From assembly GCA_914767715.1 (NCBI GenBank), contig OU612069.1:23495387-23559386 (forward strand): a DNA stretch of 64,000 nucleotides, read 5' to 3'. The position numbers were made by a program, and so were the translations under genes. Position 1 is the stretch's first letter, and each line of letters opens with the position of its first letter. The notes below the pieces were generated by a model. The model made no database searches. It worked only from the letters and a program-made list of their open reading frames with translations, and had not been told where the DNA came from. The DNA comes from Membranipora membranacea. Taxonomy: Eukaryota; Bryozoa; Gymnolaemata; Cheilostomatida; Membraniporidae. Of this stretch, positions 37,701 to 52,700 are shown piece by piece.

Positions 37701-40700
37701 TTGTCCGCAAAAGTAATCAGAAAACATAATGTCATGAATCTTAACGTTTGATATGGTTTTTTCCTATTGATATTGGCAGTTGGTTGTTGGTTCCTTCGCC
37801 TGCGGCTTGACCAGTAGTGCGAATGCAGCTCTCAATGCAGGCAAATGGACCAAAGTTGTCAACTCTAGACTAAAATTCTTAATACTTCTCCAATTTCAGT
37901 GCAATTGGCGAGGCCGCAATATTTGTAGTGCAATGTTTGCAGGCAGGTCGGAGCATACCTGGGGGACCAACCGATCCCCAGTAGAAGATGGACTGCAGTG
38001 GGATTCGAACCCACGACCTTCAACACTTGCGTGTTGAAGTCCGGCGCTCTAACCAACTGAGCCACCTACTACTCCTACTCCTACTCCTACTCCTACTCCC
38101 ACTCCCACTCCCACTCCCACTCCCACTCCCATTCCCACTCCCACTCCCACTCATACTCCTTCTCCTACTCCTACTCCTACTCCCCTTTACTAATGTCAAA
38201 GCCATGAAGATACCTATTATAATTTGTTCTTTCATACGCAATGTACTACTGCCTATATCTCAAAATTTGATCACAGCAGAATAATAAAGAATGGTGCATA
38301 TATGTAATGGAGCATTGAGATTCAAGTTTAGCAATTTTCAGACTCATAGCTTACCCTGCATGTCTATGAGCCTTTAAGGTATGCTTCCTTGTTACAAATG
38401 AAATCCATCATCCCATTTCTCATGTAGTGGACCAAACTTACCAATAAAAAGCCTTCTCCTACCCGAGGAGGCCTCGCTGCTAATGTTGACCATACCATAC
38501 CATGCCCATACTGCAACTCTGTGATACCCACATATTCCAATGATAAAGCTTTTCTGAAAATAACAAAAAAAATTGTATTGATCACGGTTTGCACAAAAAA
38601 TATTCATCGTTTATGCAGAACAAAAAATGGTTTGTGGTGGTGATATCAGCAACAAATGAACACAGGAAATAACATAATTGTTGATAGTTTTAACAACTCA
38701 CTGATATTTACAAGTTTCACCTATCCAGCCATTATTACAGGTACATTTAGGCCTATTAGTGTCATCAAATGTGCATTGTCCATGGCCATTGCATTTATTT
38801 GGAGGGCAGACAGCTGCAAAAGAAACTTTATTTTGAATTCAAGTCAGTTTATGATATTTGAAGTATAGACATGATTGATGTAAAACTCAACTTTATGGTT
38901 AATAATTTTGGCTTAATACATGTGACAAAAGTTTTATTCAAATTGCCTCTAGTGTTTTATGATTATATTGTTTTAGCAACATGATCTGTAAAGCTTTAGA
39001 GGAAGCCTGAAGCCAATATACCCTCAGAATTGCTCGGAGCTGAAAAAGCCATACTTCATTTTTTCAACTAATTTCATAAATAATTTCGAAGAATGTTCTA
39101 TCAGACGTGTCAGGAGACAGCGTCATATTTTGGTTCTAAGGGAAGAACCTCAATGTTTTTTCGACCTTCAATTCCAAGAGACAATATTATAATTAGTTGA
39201 GGGGGGATGGTCTTTTAGAACAAAAAAACAAATTCACTATACAAGTTTTTTTGGGGCTCAGTGATAGCGATTATTCCACTTGAAAAGAATTACTCACACA
39301 AATTAGAAGACCCCCTTGAATATATTACTATATTATTAAGAGTTTAGCAAGCCATTCTACCATATAACGTCAGATGCCAATTAGATCAAATTGAATTTTT
39401 TCGGGGGTAAATCATTCGAATCAAATCACCAAATCCATCCCCTCAAGTCATACTTAATATTGCGTGTAACCGACGTCACACATCAACTTTCCAAGCGAGA
39501 ATCAAAATTGAGCATATAAGAAACTGGGATAGCTAAAACAGTTAAAACGCAGGCTTTGGTTTATTTGTTGACATACAATTCTCTGATTTTTTGAACTAGC
39601 TCGTCCATTCAGTCATCAAATGGAAAATATTATCCATAGAAATTGCGGACCAATGCGCTGTTTCAATGGTAAAATTTTATTTTGACGGCGTTTCCAAACT
39701 ATGTCAGATTTTTGGTTACATTTATATATTGACATATCAAATTTTACAAGCAGGCATAATCCTGTATCCTGGGCCGGTATAAGGCTGTTTTTTATGAGAA
39801 TAAATTTCATGAGCAGAGCAAGATCAAGCTTACAACCTTCCCGGGCTTTATGGATGATTTTGCTCTGACTTTATCATATTAGCCCCAATCCCAGCCCTAG
39901 TCCTAGGGTTAGAACAACTACGTATCCATGCAGCATACGCACAGATTATTGACAATAATTTTCCATAACAATAGCTGCAATGAATAAGAGAACTTACCGT
40001 TTACACAATTGTGTCCTGTGTAGCCTACTGTACAAAGACACTCAACACCATACCTCGAACTATGACAACGACTTTCACCTGGTGCATTCCAACATCCCGT
40101 GCATTTGTTGTCAAGGTGGCTATCATAATCTTAACATTAGAAGAAATTTGATATGATTTGTCCATGTACAAGCTATAGGGTGGCATTGCTTAATTCCAAA
40201 AATCTACTCAGTAAATGATGGGAAACATATCTGATTTCATTTAAAATTGTCTAACTATAGCAATTTAAATTTGTCCGCTGCAATTTATAGGGTCTAATAT
40301 GATTTGATGTTTGTGATTTATGGTTTCAGAAGCTACCTATATACCATGGTAAAGACTTCAGACTTATTCCTATAATTCTCACGTGTGTTGAGCCTACACA
40401 ACAAATACGTTTAGTCAAAGTCCATTAATTGATGTCTCCAAAGGACAAATTCTTAAATAGCACATTTGGCCATGCTATTTATGCAAAACCCAGAAGTAAA
40501 GCATACTTTGCTGGTATGGCATTTAATTTATTACTGAATGGTTTGTTTGTCACAAGCTGTAGGCTGTAAATTAACAAAACTAAACGAAACCAGACCTAAA
40601 TATCTTAATATGCTGCTGATTTGTTGGTTGAAACCCCAATTCCCCCCCCCCCCTCTTTATTCCCTTGTCAGTTGTATTATGAAAAATATTGTTTATGATA

Positions 40701-43700
40701 GATATGGAAGGTTTAAAACTAAACATACTAAACTCCAGCTCATATGTCCGCGATTTTGATCTATCTACCACAATTGCAGACAAGGCTCCCCCACCGACCC
40801 ACAATGTACTCCTCACGGATGGTAAAAACCAAATTTGTCCGTGAACAACGGTATTACAAAGCAGTGCCATTCCTGAAACAAAAGAACTCAGTCATGTGCA
40901 AAAAGATATAATTTTCTCATACATTACAAGAATTTAAGAGATTCAGTGCAAGCCTAGTTATTGGGCTAACTGCATACAAAAAGCTCCATTCATTTTCTTC
41001 AGAGGAAAATAGACTTTTTTTCAATTTTGAACTGTCTGCTTGAAAATGACTTGACATGAGGCAAGGGAAGTGTGACTAAAAGAAGCACTGCAAAATTGTA
41101 ATAAATTCCTCGGGTACTTATGTGAGTTGTTAGTCATAGGTGTTTAATCAGTGGTAGAGTGATAAATTTTGCTACTACCGAAATCACCACTTCTACCACC
41201 GCCTCTGAAGACACCTTTGCCCCTTTCAATCAATCGGTGCTCTTAACTGGAAGGGTTCCACTACATCAGACAATCATAGGCTACCTTTACAATAAAATAT
41301 TTTTAATGATGAATAAATATTTCTAAATCTTCTTAGACGCTGTACAGCCAACAGCATAATATAGCCTGTTGAAAACCAATAAGTTATAACTGGCAAATTG
41401 AGTGTTTTTGTTCAAACTATGTACTGCGGGGCCAGTTGGCTCATTGGAATTGGTGATCATATAGAAGCCTCATGCATACATACATATTTTCAGAAATGCA
41501 AAAAATTGGAATTGAGCTATTTGAAGATAAACCAACCACAGATTATATTAGGAAGTTAACTGAATCAAGTTGACGTCTCTTGTTTTACTCTCAAATGAGC
41601 AACTCGCAGCTAGTCGAAATAATCAGTTTGTGCAAGACTGGCCACATGACAGCAAGGCCAGCATGATGTTTTAACTCTTAAATTCAGTATAGCAATCAGA
41701 ACAAATTTGCTACTTGGAACATCATTTTGAAGAACACGGTACACCAAATACATATCTCAATATCGTGGTGAGTTAAATTGTACTCTTTTTTATTATACAT
41801 TTTTGACACGATAAAGTATATAAGATAAGTAATGTAGGGAATGAATTGGATACCATTGAATGGTATAAAAATGGCAACATTGGAAACTCTAACGACAGCA
41901 CATTTACATCTCCATCACTGCAGAATCAGTTTTAGCGATGTTAATACTGATCAACATATTAAAAACTACGATGTATGTCTATGTCTACGCTCGTTGATCA
42001 TAGCTATTTTCATCTTTGTTACAGTTACAAATAACAAAAAAATTTACAATGCCTAACACAATACAAACTAACCCCATTGCTCGGTTTTAACAACACTATC
42101 CCACCATAAATTGTAAGTGGTTTTATATTTACATTAATTTATTACGCTGTAATTTTTGAAACCAGGATTGCATATCTTTTGGCAAAACTCAAAGGTTAGT
42201 CTTCTTAATTTCTGGGACAATTTTAATTGATACCCTTGTTTTCTTATCATAAACACCAAATTGATTGTTTTGTTTATCACACAGTAATAATCGAAATATC
42301 TATTTCACATTTTAATCCTGCACCATTTTTTGTTGAAACAGGGTACAATCTTTTCATCAATAATAACAACAATTGGAGGAACTGTTGTTTCCACTAACCA
42401 AGTTGATTATCTGAGCACACAGATACATAATGAAACTGGATACAGATTATTCATAACTTTGAAACATGCGAGCTGAAAGTTACAACTTCAAGCTTAATCT
42501 TTTAGTGATGAGATGGTTCCTCAATCTTTGTCATACAAGCGCATACAGAAAGCCTAAATATATCATCAATTGCGAAGGAAAATGATTGTATCTTCAATTT
42601 TCCTCAGTTTAAAGGAATCTTCTCTGTACTTCCAATCATTCAAACTGATCAAATCATGTTTTCAATTTAAAAACACGTAGTCTTCCATCTTCAAGGAACG
42701 TGTGCACAAATAAAAACTATCATGATTATAATATTCACCGTCGTCGATATTGAAGACAAACACTTGAGATTCAGCCCAATCTGTGACCATCAGAAGTTCT
42801 TGGTGATATGGATGTTGAGCCACATGACCGTTGCTAGCAGTCATATACATGGGACGGTGTTGGGGATCGAATTTGTATTTGGCATCAGGATCAGGATTTG
42901 GTTTCAAACTATAAATTTCAAGAATGATTATGACATACAAAAGCTTTTCAATTTATTGAACTTGAAGACAAATTAAAAGAAATCTAGTTATATTACAATA
43001 AAATTCAATTGTGAATACGGTAATCAAGATGAAATTGATGAATTGGAAAGATGTTGCCATGCCATGCAGATGAGGACAGAATATGAACGCAGTATAGGCT
43101 GGGAGGAGCATGCGATAAATGATGCTGTGAGAGTAGAGGTCGAGATACCAGCAGTTAAAGAGGATTTTATACTATTACAAATACAAATAAAGCGTTGTCT
43201 AATTTTTTGCAATTAATTCTGACATCAACCTCTCATTTAATTCTCCTCATGTCTCGATTGTCCTTTTCAAAATTGACTTGAAGGAATTACAATAAACCTA
43301 ATAGAAACAAAAACATAGTCACAGTCAATTTTCCTATATAAATTGATATCCTTTTTTGCGACAGGATTGAATGGAGTTTGCTGTGATTTCTTCATTGACT
43401 ATTGCCTGTTAAAGCTGGAAGATTAAGCATAACAAATTAATATAGATATTTTTACGGCAGTCATAATAAACAACTAGTGGTCACATATCTCAAAATACTG
43501 TTGACTAGTTACACAAAAAAATATTGAACCAACCTGAATAGCTTACTCGGCCTCAGGTCATTCACTGCGAAACTATGATGTGTAAGGTTTATCCTATCGA
43601 AGTTGTAGCGAGTTACACCTTAAAAAAAGTGTAAGTTATTGTATGCATGTACATGGAATTTAATTTGACTTCAAATATCTTTCAAATTCAATAATATGCC

Positions 43701-46700
43701 TGTTGACGGTGGTCTCATTTAATTTTTAACTGATATATCAGCTTTCAATAATGTGCAATACCAATATTATTACATTATTATACTACTGAAAATCTCATTA
43801 TACTCGTGAGAAAAAAATATAGTAAGATGGGTGTTACTATCAAGTGAGATGTAAAGATGTAAGGCTGTACGCCGATCATTATTTTGGTGAAGGTGAAGAT
43901 CGCAAGAGCCATCATTAATTTTCGATCTCATTGAAAAAGTGTTATGATGAGTCACTCAAATGAATAAAATAATCACATTTTCAATGGAATCAATTTGACA
44001 CTCCCATATGGCTAAATCAGTGCTCACCAGAAGATTGCAATGCTGACAATAACATGAATCCTTGTAATTGCTACCAGTGGTTATGTGTCAAATATATCGC
44101 ATTGCCCTTTCAACACCTCATAGATTGACTCAACCCAATTTTATAGCATGACTGATATTCCCAAAGTTTAGTTTTAGTTTTAAATGCCATAGCCACTAAA
44201 GACTGTTGATTAATATCAATGAGTTTTTTTGGTATCTCCGCTGTTATCCGCAAATGCATGCAGAAATTTGAATTGTTAACGGAAAATTCGGTAAGGATTT
44301 ATTCAAATCAGTAGAAATAAAAGGGACTTTTTCAGTAGAATTGACATAATTTCCCTGGATGGAATTAGTTATAAGCAGAGACATTATCATGAATATTAAA
44401 GGAATCAGGAAGAATTCTAACACCCTTACCATATTGCACCTTCTGGAACACTTCAAAATTATTGCTGGTGCGGGTGCCCTTGGTGATTAGTCCAGCTTCC
44501 AAGTTTGAACCATGAAAAGCACTCATCTGATTACGTCCTGCAACCTTTCGTCTTGAATCTCCACTCCAGGAATAAATGTAAAGTCCCTTTAAAATACATT
44601 ACAATACAACTTTTTATTCCCAATTTTTTAGCATTATGACAGCGATGCAGAGATTCTTGCAAAAACATGGATAACTATATGAATAGTTAACCGCATGTTA
44701 TTACCAATTTTACACATGATTCACTCCTAGCGCTGACAATGTCTGCATATCATAACATCAATATTGCCGGTAGACCTTTCCATATCTTAATCTTCAAAGT
44801 GTAAAAAATATTTCTTGTTGAGTGAGTAATTATCACACACTGGTTGTTGCGTCTGCTGTGGCGTCATGGCGAGGCAACTCTAGCGCATTTATACTCCCAA
44901 TCATTTATGCTCAAATAGGCAATGCATCCATATTAGGAACCTATTTTGAATAACAATAGAATACCACTTTTTTTGCCAACACAGTAGTTTTCAGGGCAAA
45001 TCAGTTGCTTTGTTCAAACCCAAGGGAGAGGTTGAATTAATATCATGTCAATGTACTCAAAAATTCTATAACTAATAATCTATATATAATACTAGTGATC
45101 TGTGCAACAATGGAGGAAAAGAGGTATGTAATTTTTCTTATTAAATCCTTATGTTATCTTCTCAGAGCACTGTTTATCATGTTTGCTATTTTAAGGCAAG
45201 TTGGCATTTGTTCATGTTCAAACCAACCATTATTATGCTATATCAAGACACACAGATCTTCAGATCTTTATTTTTGTGCTTGTTTTTCTTCCCACATCAC
45301 AAGGTTTTCTCAAAGCACACTGTTTACAATTTGTTCCTCTTAATTACAGTCTTACGCTGGCAATGGCATAACAATAATAATATCACTAGTCATCAGTAAA
45401 ATCCATCCAACTCAACTCAATGTACTTATCGCTACAGTAAGACTCTTCTCGATATAGAGAAGTAAGATGGAGCTAACCTCTCCCGTGTGGAATCATATCA
45501 TATAAACGTCAAAAGTGGACTTCCTCCCAGAGTGTCGATCACTGTCGGATTCCATACCTCGCAGTCTGCTAACGTTAAGCTATAAAACGTTACATACTGG
45601 ACTGTGACGAGGCATCGAGTTGTCCTATCTCGTTGTCTAGCCCTCTGATAGTATATGTATAACGTAACAGTACATGTGCAACGCTTCTCAAGAGGGTGAA
45701 TGAACCAAACTGTGGTCTGGTCTACAGAGGGTGATATGTCCTTATCCTTGTCTACAGAGGGTGATGTATCCTGATCCAGTCTACAGAGGGTGATTTGCCC
45801 CGATCTATTCTACAGAGGGTGATATATCTTAACCTAATCTACAGAGGGTGATAGCTTAGTAGCTGATATTATCATCATACTACCGCTGCTAGTGTATCTA
45901 TTCTAACTACTAAGATTCGATGCTGTATACTCTACTGCGCTACTCCACGGTGAGTGCTTACTCTATACTCCGACTGGCGATAAAGGAAGCTGGTGAGAGA
46001 CAACTCCAAAATCCTGGTAACAAATCTATACACCCTCGCTTCCATGCATAAACTGACCATGCTCATGACATGAATAAATATAAATAAACTGTGGCATTAT
46101 ACACGCACACTCGTTGCAACCGATTTTGTGTGTGTTTTTTTCCGTAAAGCCTTTCTTTTTGTTTTTCACACACAGTGAGTATTGATTTGGTTTCAGTAAG
46201 CATCGATTGTGTATCCTAGCAATCAATCGTTATCATAATTATGTATCAAAGTGACAATTAGTATCAATTTGTGCATTCCGTATCATAAGCAATCATTTTG
46301 TAGTACAAGTCACATCAAACCTGTAATATCATACAGTGTAGTAGTGTTTTTTACACACCACAGTTGTCTTGTGCACGGCGCATAGCTTTTGCTGCGAAAT
46401 CCATTGCGTTGTATCATACCGCATTGCAACCTGTCTCAGTGCCTACTCGGTTTTTGCGTATCAATCTTAACCTACGCCAATTACCCTCATTGCACTATCT
46501 GCTTGATAAAGCTATCATCAGTCGAGCTGTTATTGTTCAAAGAAATTTCATCTGTCATATTGGAATATCTTTCTGCTCTGGTAAGCAAATATTATCCCCT
46601 CGTTATTGTTCTGATCGAAGAGGAACAACAAGGTATCCAGCTATCTACCCACACATGATCCCCTAAACAACCATTATTTATGCTGAATCGTCAATGACAA

Positions 46701-49700
46701 CAAATCATTTCTATACCGAAGCTGATTTATTTGATGCTGCAACACTACAACAGAAGTTGTCTGCTCACAAAAATTCAACACTCTTCCGATACTGAACTAC
46801 TTGATGGTGAATACTACTTGATGGTGAATACTACTTGATGGTGAATGCTACTTGATGGTGAATACTACTTGATGGTGAATACTACTTGATGATGAAAACT
46901 ACTTGATGGTGAAAACTACTTGATGGTGAAAACTATTAGTTGATGGTGAATACTTCTTGATGGTGAATACTACTTGATGGTGAATACTACTTGATGGTGA
47001 ATACTTCTTGATGGTGAATGCTACTTGATGGTGAATACTACTTGATGGTGAATACTACTTGATGGTGAATACTAGTTGATGGTGAATACTACTTGATGGT
47101 GAATACTACTTGATGGTGAAAACTACTTGATGGTGAAAACTACTTGATGGTGAAAACTACTTGATGGTGAATACTACTTGATGGCGAATACTACTAGTTG
47201 GTGAATACTAGTTGATGGTGAATACCATTTGATGGTAAAACTACTTGATGGTGAATAATACTTGATGGTGAGAACTACCTCATGGTGAATACTACATGAT
47301 GGTGAATACTATTTGATGGTGAATACTATTTGATGATGAATATTACTTTCAACCGAAGAGAAAGAAACTAATTTTTATCGAAGAAGCTGTCTGCTGTCTA
47401 CAGCAATCTACACTTCTTCACAAAAAATTATTTGATGCTGAAATATTGTTCCAGTAAAATCATTAAGATTTGAAACTCCGGTTAGACTACAAACACAATC
47501 ATCTACGGCAACAATATCCGTATGTATCGGATAAGCTCCCTTATCTACTGCACCCATTTATTTTCCGTATGTATCGGACAACCTATTAGCCCTACTAGCC
47601 AGTGACCACTCTGATTCATATCCGAAAGTTCATCCATCAAAACTTTTACATGGATGATGGTCCTACCAGTCTACCTACCTCTGATGAAACTATCAAACTC
47701 ATATCTAGTGCTACCCAGTTGTGCTCGCAGGGAAAATAAGTTCGGCATAAGTTCATTTCTAATGATGATAAGGTTGCTCGTGCTATTGGTTGCGACCCTC
47801 CTTCTGTAAAGGAAATCTCTAGTGGTTCCTCAGTCTCTCATGCCCTCGGCTTATGTTGGAATGTTACAGGTGATTTCTCCCATTTCAGTCTCAAAGATTT
47901 GGATAAACCCAAGACTCGACGTGGTGTTTTGTCTACAGTTGCATCTGTATTCGATCCCCAAGGTCTTATCACACCCTTTACCTTGAAAGGTAACTCATGT
48001 TACAAGGTCCTTGCACCAAGAAGAAGGGCTGGGATGAAACGCTGTCAACAGCCCAACTCAATGACTATGAGACTTGGCTCGCAGATCTCAACTCCCTCAG
48101 CACTATTCAAGTCCCGAGATGTTACAAAACTGACACTCTAACCCAACCTACAGACGTCCAGCTACATACCTTTGTAGATGCCAGTACAACTGGATATGGA
48201 TCATGCTCCTATCTCAGACTGACTGATAAAAAGAGAAATCTTGTCTCCATGAGTCTAGTTACTGGCAAATCAAGAGTTGACAATTTTTCGCCTTGAGTTA
48301 CAGGCAGCTGTTGTTGGTGTGAAAGCGAGCGATTTCCTGGTGAATGAGCTCATGTATGACAATCTAGAGACATTATTTTGGTCAGATTCACAATCGGTTC
48401 TTGATTACATTTCTAATGAGGTAAAGCGATTCCATATCTTTCTCTGCAATCGGGTCCAGAGAAATCGTGACAGCACGACCACTAGCCAATGGCACTATGT
48501 TTCAACAGAAATCAACCCTGCCGATGTTGCTTCAAGGGGAACCTACATAAATGATGTGCCTAACTCCTGGCTGAAAGGACCAGAATTTCTTCTTGACTCG
48601 TCATTTTCCTGTCAAAGTGTCCAGTCGAACAGCTATAAGCTCAATCCAGATGATAATGAGATCAAAATGGTGTTTTCTCACAGAATCCAGACAGAGATCG
48701 ACCAGAAAGCAGTCCTCCTACAAACATTTGAGAAATATAGCACCTCTAATGAAGTGCTGAAACTCATGTGTTGCCTTCTAATACTCAACAAGAAGTACCA
48801 ACACTCAACCCCACATTCAGACAAGGTCTTTCTCACATTACTTAAACTGCTACAACAAGTGCATTTTGCAGAAGAGATACAGCAAGTTGAGAAAGGAAAA
48901 GTACCAGATAGCTCAATTCTGTACAAGCTAGATCCTTTTATTGACATAGAAGGCATTCTTCGTGGCGGTGGTAGGCTCTCAAACTCCCTATCAGAATATC
49001 AAGCCACTCATCCTGCTATAATGCCTAGTAAATCTCATATCACCACCCTCTATCTTCGACATATTCGTAACACTGTGGTTGCTCATCAGGGTAGAATGAC
49101 TACACTAAATGCAGTCAGAGCCCGTGGAATTCGTCTCCTCAGTAATGGAATGCGAGCGGTCTCATCTGTTATATATCAATGTGTAAAGTGTCGTAAGCTG
49201 TGTGGTGCGCCACTCAAACAGAAGATGGCTGATCTTCCTGAAACTCGTGCAACTCCCACTGCACCATTCACTCATACTGGCACTGATGTATTTGGCCCAT
49301 TCACAGTCATACAGGCTGGCAAGGATGTAAAGAATTATGGCCTCATATTCTCTTGTTTCTCTATAGTCCAGAAGCCACCAGACTCTAGCATTCAGTTCAA
49401 TAATTCCTCTTTGGATGGACAATCTGTTTGTGTATTGTACATGAATGGGCTTAGCTGTGTTCAAAACCACAAAATTTACACCTCTCAGTGGTCACAGTTG
49501 TGAGCTGGGGCCCCTTTTAGGGACCGAAATTGATAACATAAGAAAACTTTCAAATACAATGGGAAATCCTGGTGATCACGTGAGAAAACCTCTATTATTG
49601 CAATGGAAAACCAAGGTCACATGGTATTGTTTACATAACAATGTGTTAGAAAATGGAGGCATGTGTGCTGCATTGGTATGAGGACAGCAATGAAACTGTA

Positions 49701-52700
49701 ACTCCTGTCACCCAGAGAAGATGGACTACTATAGTAGAATGTGCAAGGCACTGGCAAGAGGTTGAGGATCAAAAATATAAGGATCTGGCAGCTCAAGTAT
49801 TACAAAACATTGACTATAGAGAAGATATTGTCTGTCACAAAAAATGTGTTGATCGCTTTTGTAACAAATTAGTTCTGAGTAGAGCTCAGAAAAGGAAAGC
49901 TGATGATGATAGCCAGGTAAGTGACTATGAAACAACTAAGGAGTAAAATGATTGCCTAATTAAAGGGAGGAACCGCATGTTTATCACTCCTTGCTAAATC
50001 TACTGTTTGTTTTGATCGATTTGATGAAGAAAAGAAATCCTCTTGTCTTATCTATGGTGCTGTGTGTTTGAATTTTGTTTCTAAATCTATCATAAGCAAA
50101 GTACTTTTCCTATATCTATGAGAGAGTTTGATGAAGCAAGGGGCAGTTAATACGAATGTATCTTTCACTGTTCACACCACATTTGTGTAGTGAATCACCC
50201 TCACCGGTAAGAATCTTATTGTTCACTGTGCTGGTGGATGTTTGGTAGCTATTTAATTGGTTGATGAATTTTTTCTGTAGGCCCCTGCTAAGAAGACCAC
50301 GCGTGCTTCAGCTGGTATCCCTGACAAAGGTGTGGTGTTACCTCAGATTTGTGTGATTTGTGAGCAGAAGGACAAGTGGGTGATGGGTAAGCGTGATCAC
50401 CTTGCAAAGGCAGAAACAAAAGATGGAGGTAAGCCTGGAAGCAGACTTAAGTAGCAAATATGTTTTCAATACATGTTGAGTAAGTTTTAAATGTATTACG
50501 TGTTTATGTCAGGAGCGCACTAACTAAACAGCAGCAACATTTTTCTCTCGAATATCAAACAATTGAATCAAAGACATATCCTAAGGTAGCAAACACATAT
50601 TGTGTTGCAGGTAAATTGAGGGCTTGCGCCACTGCTAAAGCTGATCATCGAATACTAAGACATATTGGCTATACCTCAGACTGTGTTGCAAAAGAGGTAC
50701 ACTACCACACCCGCTGCTACAGAAACTTTACTAGAAAGACTTATGAGAAGGTCACAGCGTGAGTAAAGTCCTGATTGTTGTTGACACTTGTATTGGGTGA
50801 TTGCTTTTTGATTGTCAAAGAAATAGTTCAATAAAGCACCATTTCACGCATGCTAGCCAAATTTCTTGCTAGCTAAAATTAAATCACCCCAAAACTAGCA
50901 AAGCTAAGTTGAATTTACTCCTCTAGGGTAACTGCAGGGTATTTCTGTATACTGTTATGTCTATTTCAGCATCTATGTATTTTGGTAAGTAAAGACTGCC
51001 CGTACGATTTGTGGTGTGGTGATGCCATAGGCCTAAGCTGTTGACACCCCGTTACCAGAAGTGATAATCCTCCCCGCTCCACAGCTTTGCTATCTTATAT
51101 ATGCTTGCTTGTAATACAAGTAATATGTTCCTCAACAGAATTTTTTTTGTAAGCTTTTAGCTTAGCTGCAAAAACATCTTTAGTATGAAGATAGTTCTAC
51201 CTTCCGCTGTTGTGTCGAAATCCAGCTAAGCAATTTTTATTGCCACTCATTAATCTTAAATTTTTGTCATTTATCCAGTGAAACAGCAAAGGATAAAGAA
51301 TTATACACAAAGACGTACAATGACGTATTTCGACCCAAGATCATCGGCGAAAAACTGGTGAAGAATAAGAAGATATACAAGATGACCACGCTAGCCAGGA
51401 TATTCTCACGCCAAGTGAGAAAACATGAGTGCGCTGATGCTGAGGACATACTGTAAGTTGTGATATGATATGGTTGTTTTTTTTCCCATATATGAGTTGA
51501 GCTTAGATAGGCCTTCGCCAACTTAAAATTAACTAACAAGATCTTGACAAGCTAGACGGACAAGTAGCATTCATTGCTATGGTTGATAAAGTTGGCTGAT
51601 AAGATGTTGATGCCTCACGGTTTCTGGGGCCAAAATGTTAATTATGAGCTTTTTGTTTTCAGGCCATCTATGGTGAAGCGGAGACTTCAAAGAGACTACC
51701 AAATATCAAATATCATTTTATTAGATAATTTAGTGTTCTTTTTATTTTTGCAGATGTGTGAGCGTAGAGAAAGAAAGGGCAGGAAAGAAAAAGGAAGTTC
51801 TAGGCAATATTATTATTACCTCTAAAAGCATCAAGGTCAATGCATGTTTTCTCATGTAATATGAATATTATTGCGGTCTTTTTTTGCACAGATCATATTG
51901 TTGTTTTACATTTTTGCTGTATATGTTAAATTTATACAAGTCTGTGCATTTATTCTTCCTTCTCATTCAGTACATTTTATTACCTAGAATGTAGAAAACG
52001 ATTATACAGGTTTGCACATGTGTATTTGACATAGAAATAATTGTCGTCAATTTGCTGTCTTATGGTCACATTTGCTTATATGTTTTATACTGTTGTATAT
52101 ATTTTAATTTATACAGGTTTGGATATGCGTTAGTCAATAGAGAGGATTTTTTTGTGCCTCAGAAGTTAATACACATACCAAGTGCTAATCTGAAAAAAAT
52201 AACGGATTTTTATGTCTTTCCATCTTTTTTTTTGCCATTGAAGAAAAAGGGGCAACCTGAGAGCTGCAATTTTTGCATATTTGAGTTCGCAGCAAAATTC
52301 TGGTCTAGGTTCATTTGATTCAAGGATTTGTTTGTGCCTCAGAAGTTAATACACATACCAAGTGCTAATCTGAACAAAAATAACGGATTTTTATGTCTTT
52401 CCATCTTTTTTTTTGCCATTGAAGAAAAAGGGGCAACCTGAGAGCTGCAATTTTTGCATATTTGAGTTCGCAGCAAAATTCTGGTCTAGGTTCATTTGAT
52501 TCAAGGATTTGTTTGTGCCTCAGAAGTTAATACACACCCTAAACGGACATCTGAACAAAAAAATTTTTTTTTGCGTTTTTCTGTCTTTTTTTGCCATTAT
52601 AGAAAATTTGTGTCCTCTGAGAGGTGTAAATTTTGCATATTTGGATTCGCAGCGAAATTCTGGTCTAGAATCACTTGATTCCAGGTCCATCCAAAGAGGA

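Noticed and set aside
37985-38062. tRNA gene on the minus strand
   Set aside because: A and B boxes are excellent, but the anticodon arm is a long palindrome, the acceptor stem does not pair, and the same head plus a shared body recurs at 62.7 kb. It is a SINE.
45437-45460. Primer-binding site after the 5' LTR
   Set aside because: The bases following the LTR do not match the 3' end of a tRNA that I recognise, so I did not annotate one.
46364-46666. BEL gag protein
   Set aside because: The frame is open for 100 codons but has no zinc knuckle or other gag feature and an ordinary composition.
46796-47347. CRISPR-like array
   Set aside because: The 17-bp units are contiguous without spacers, and this is an animal genome. 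It is a minisatellite.
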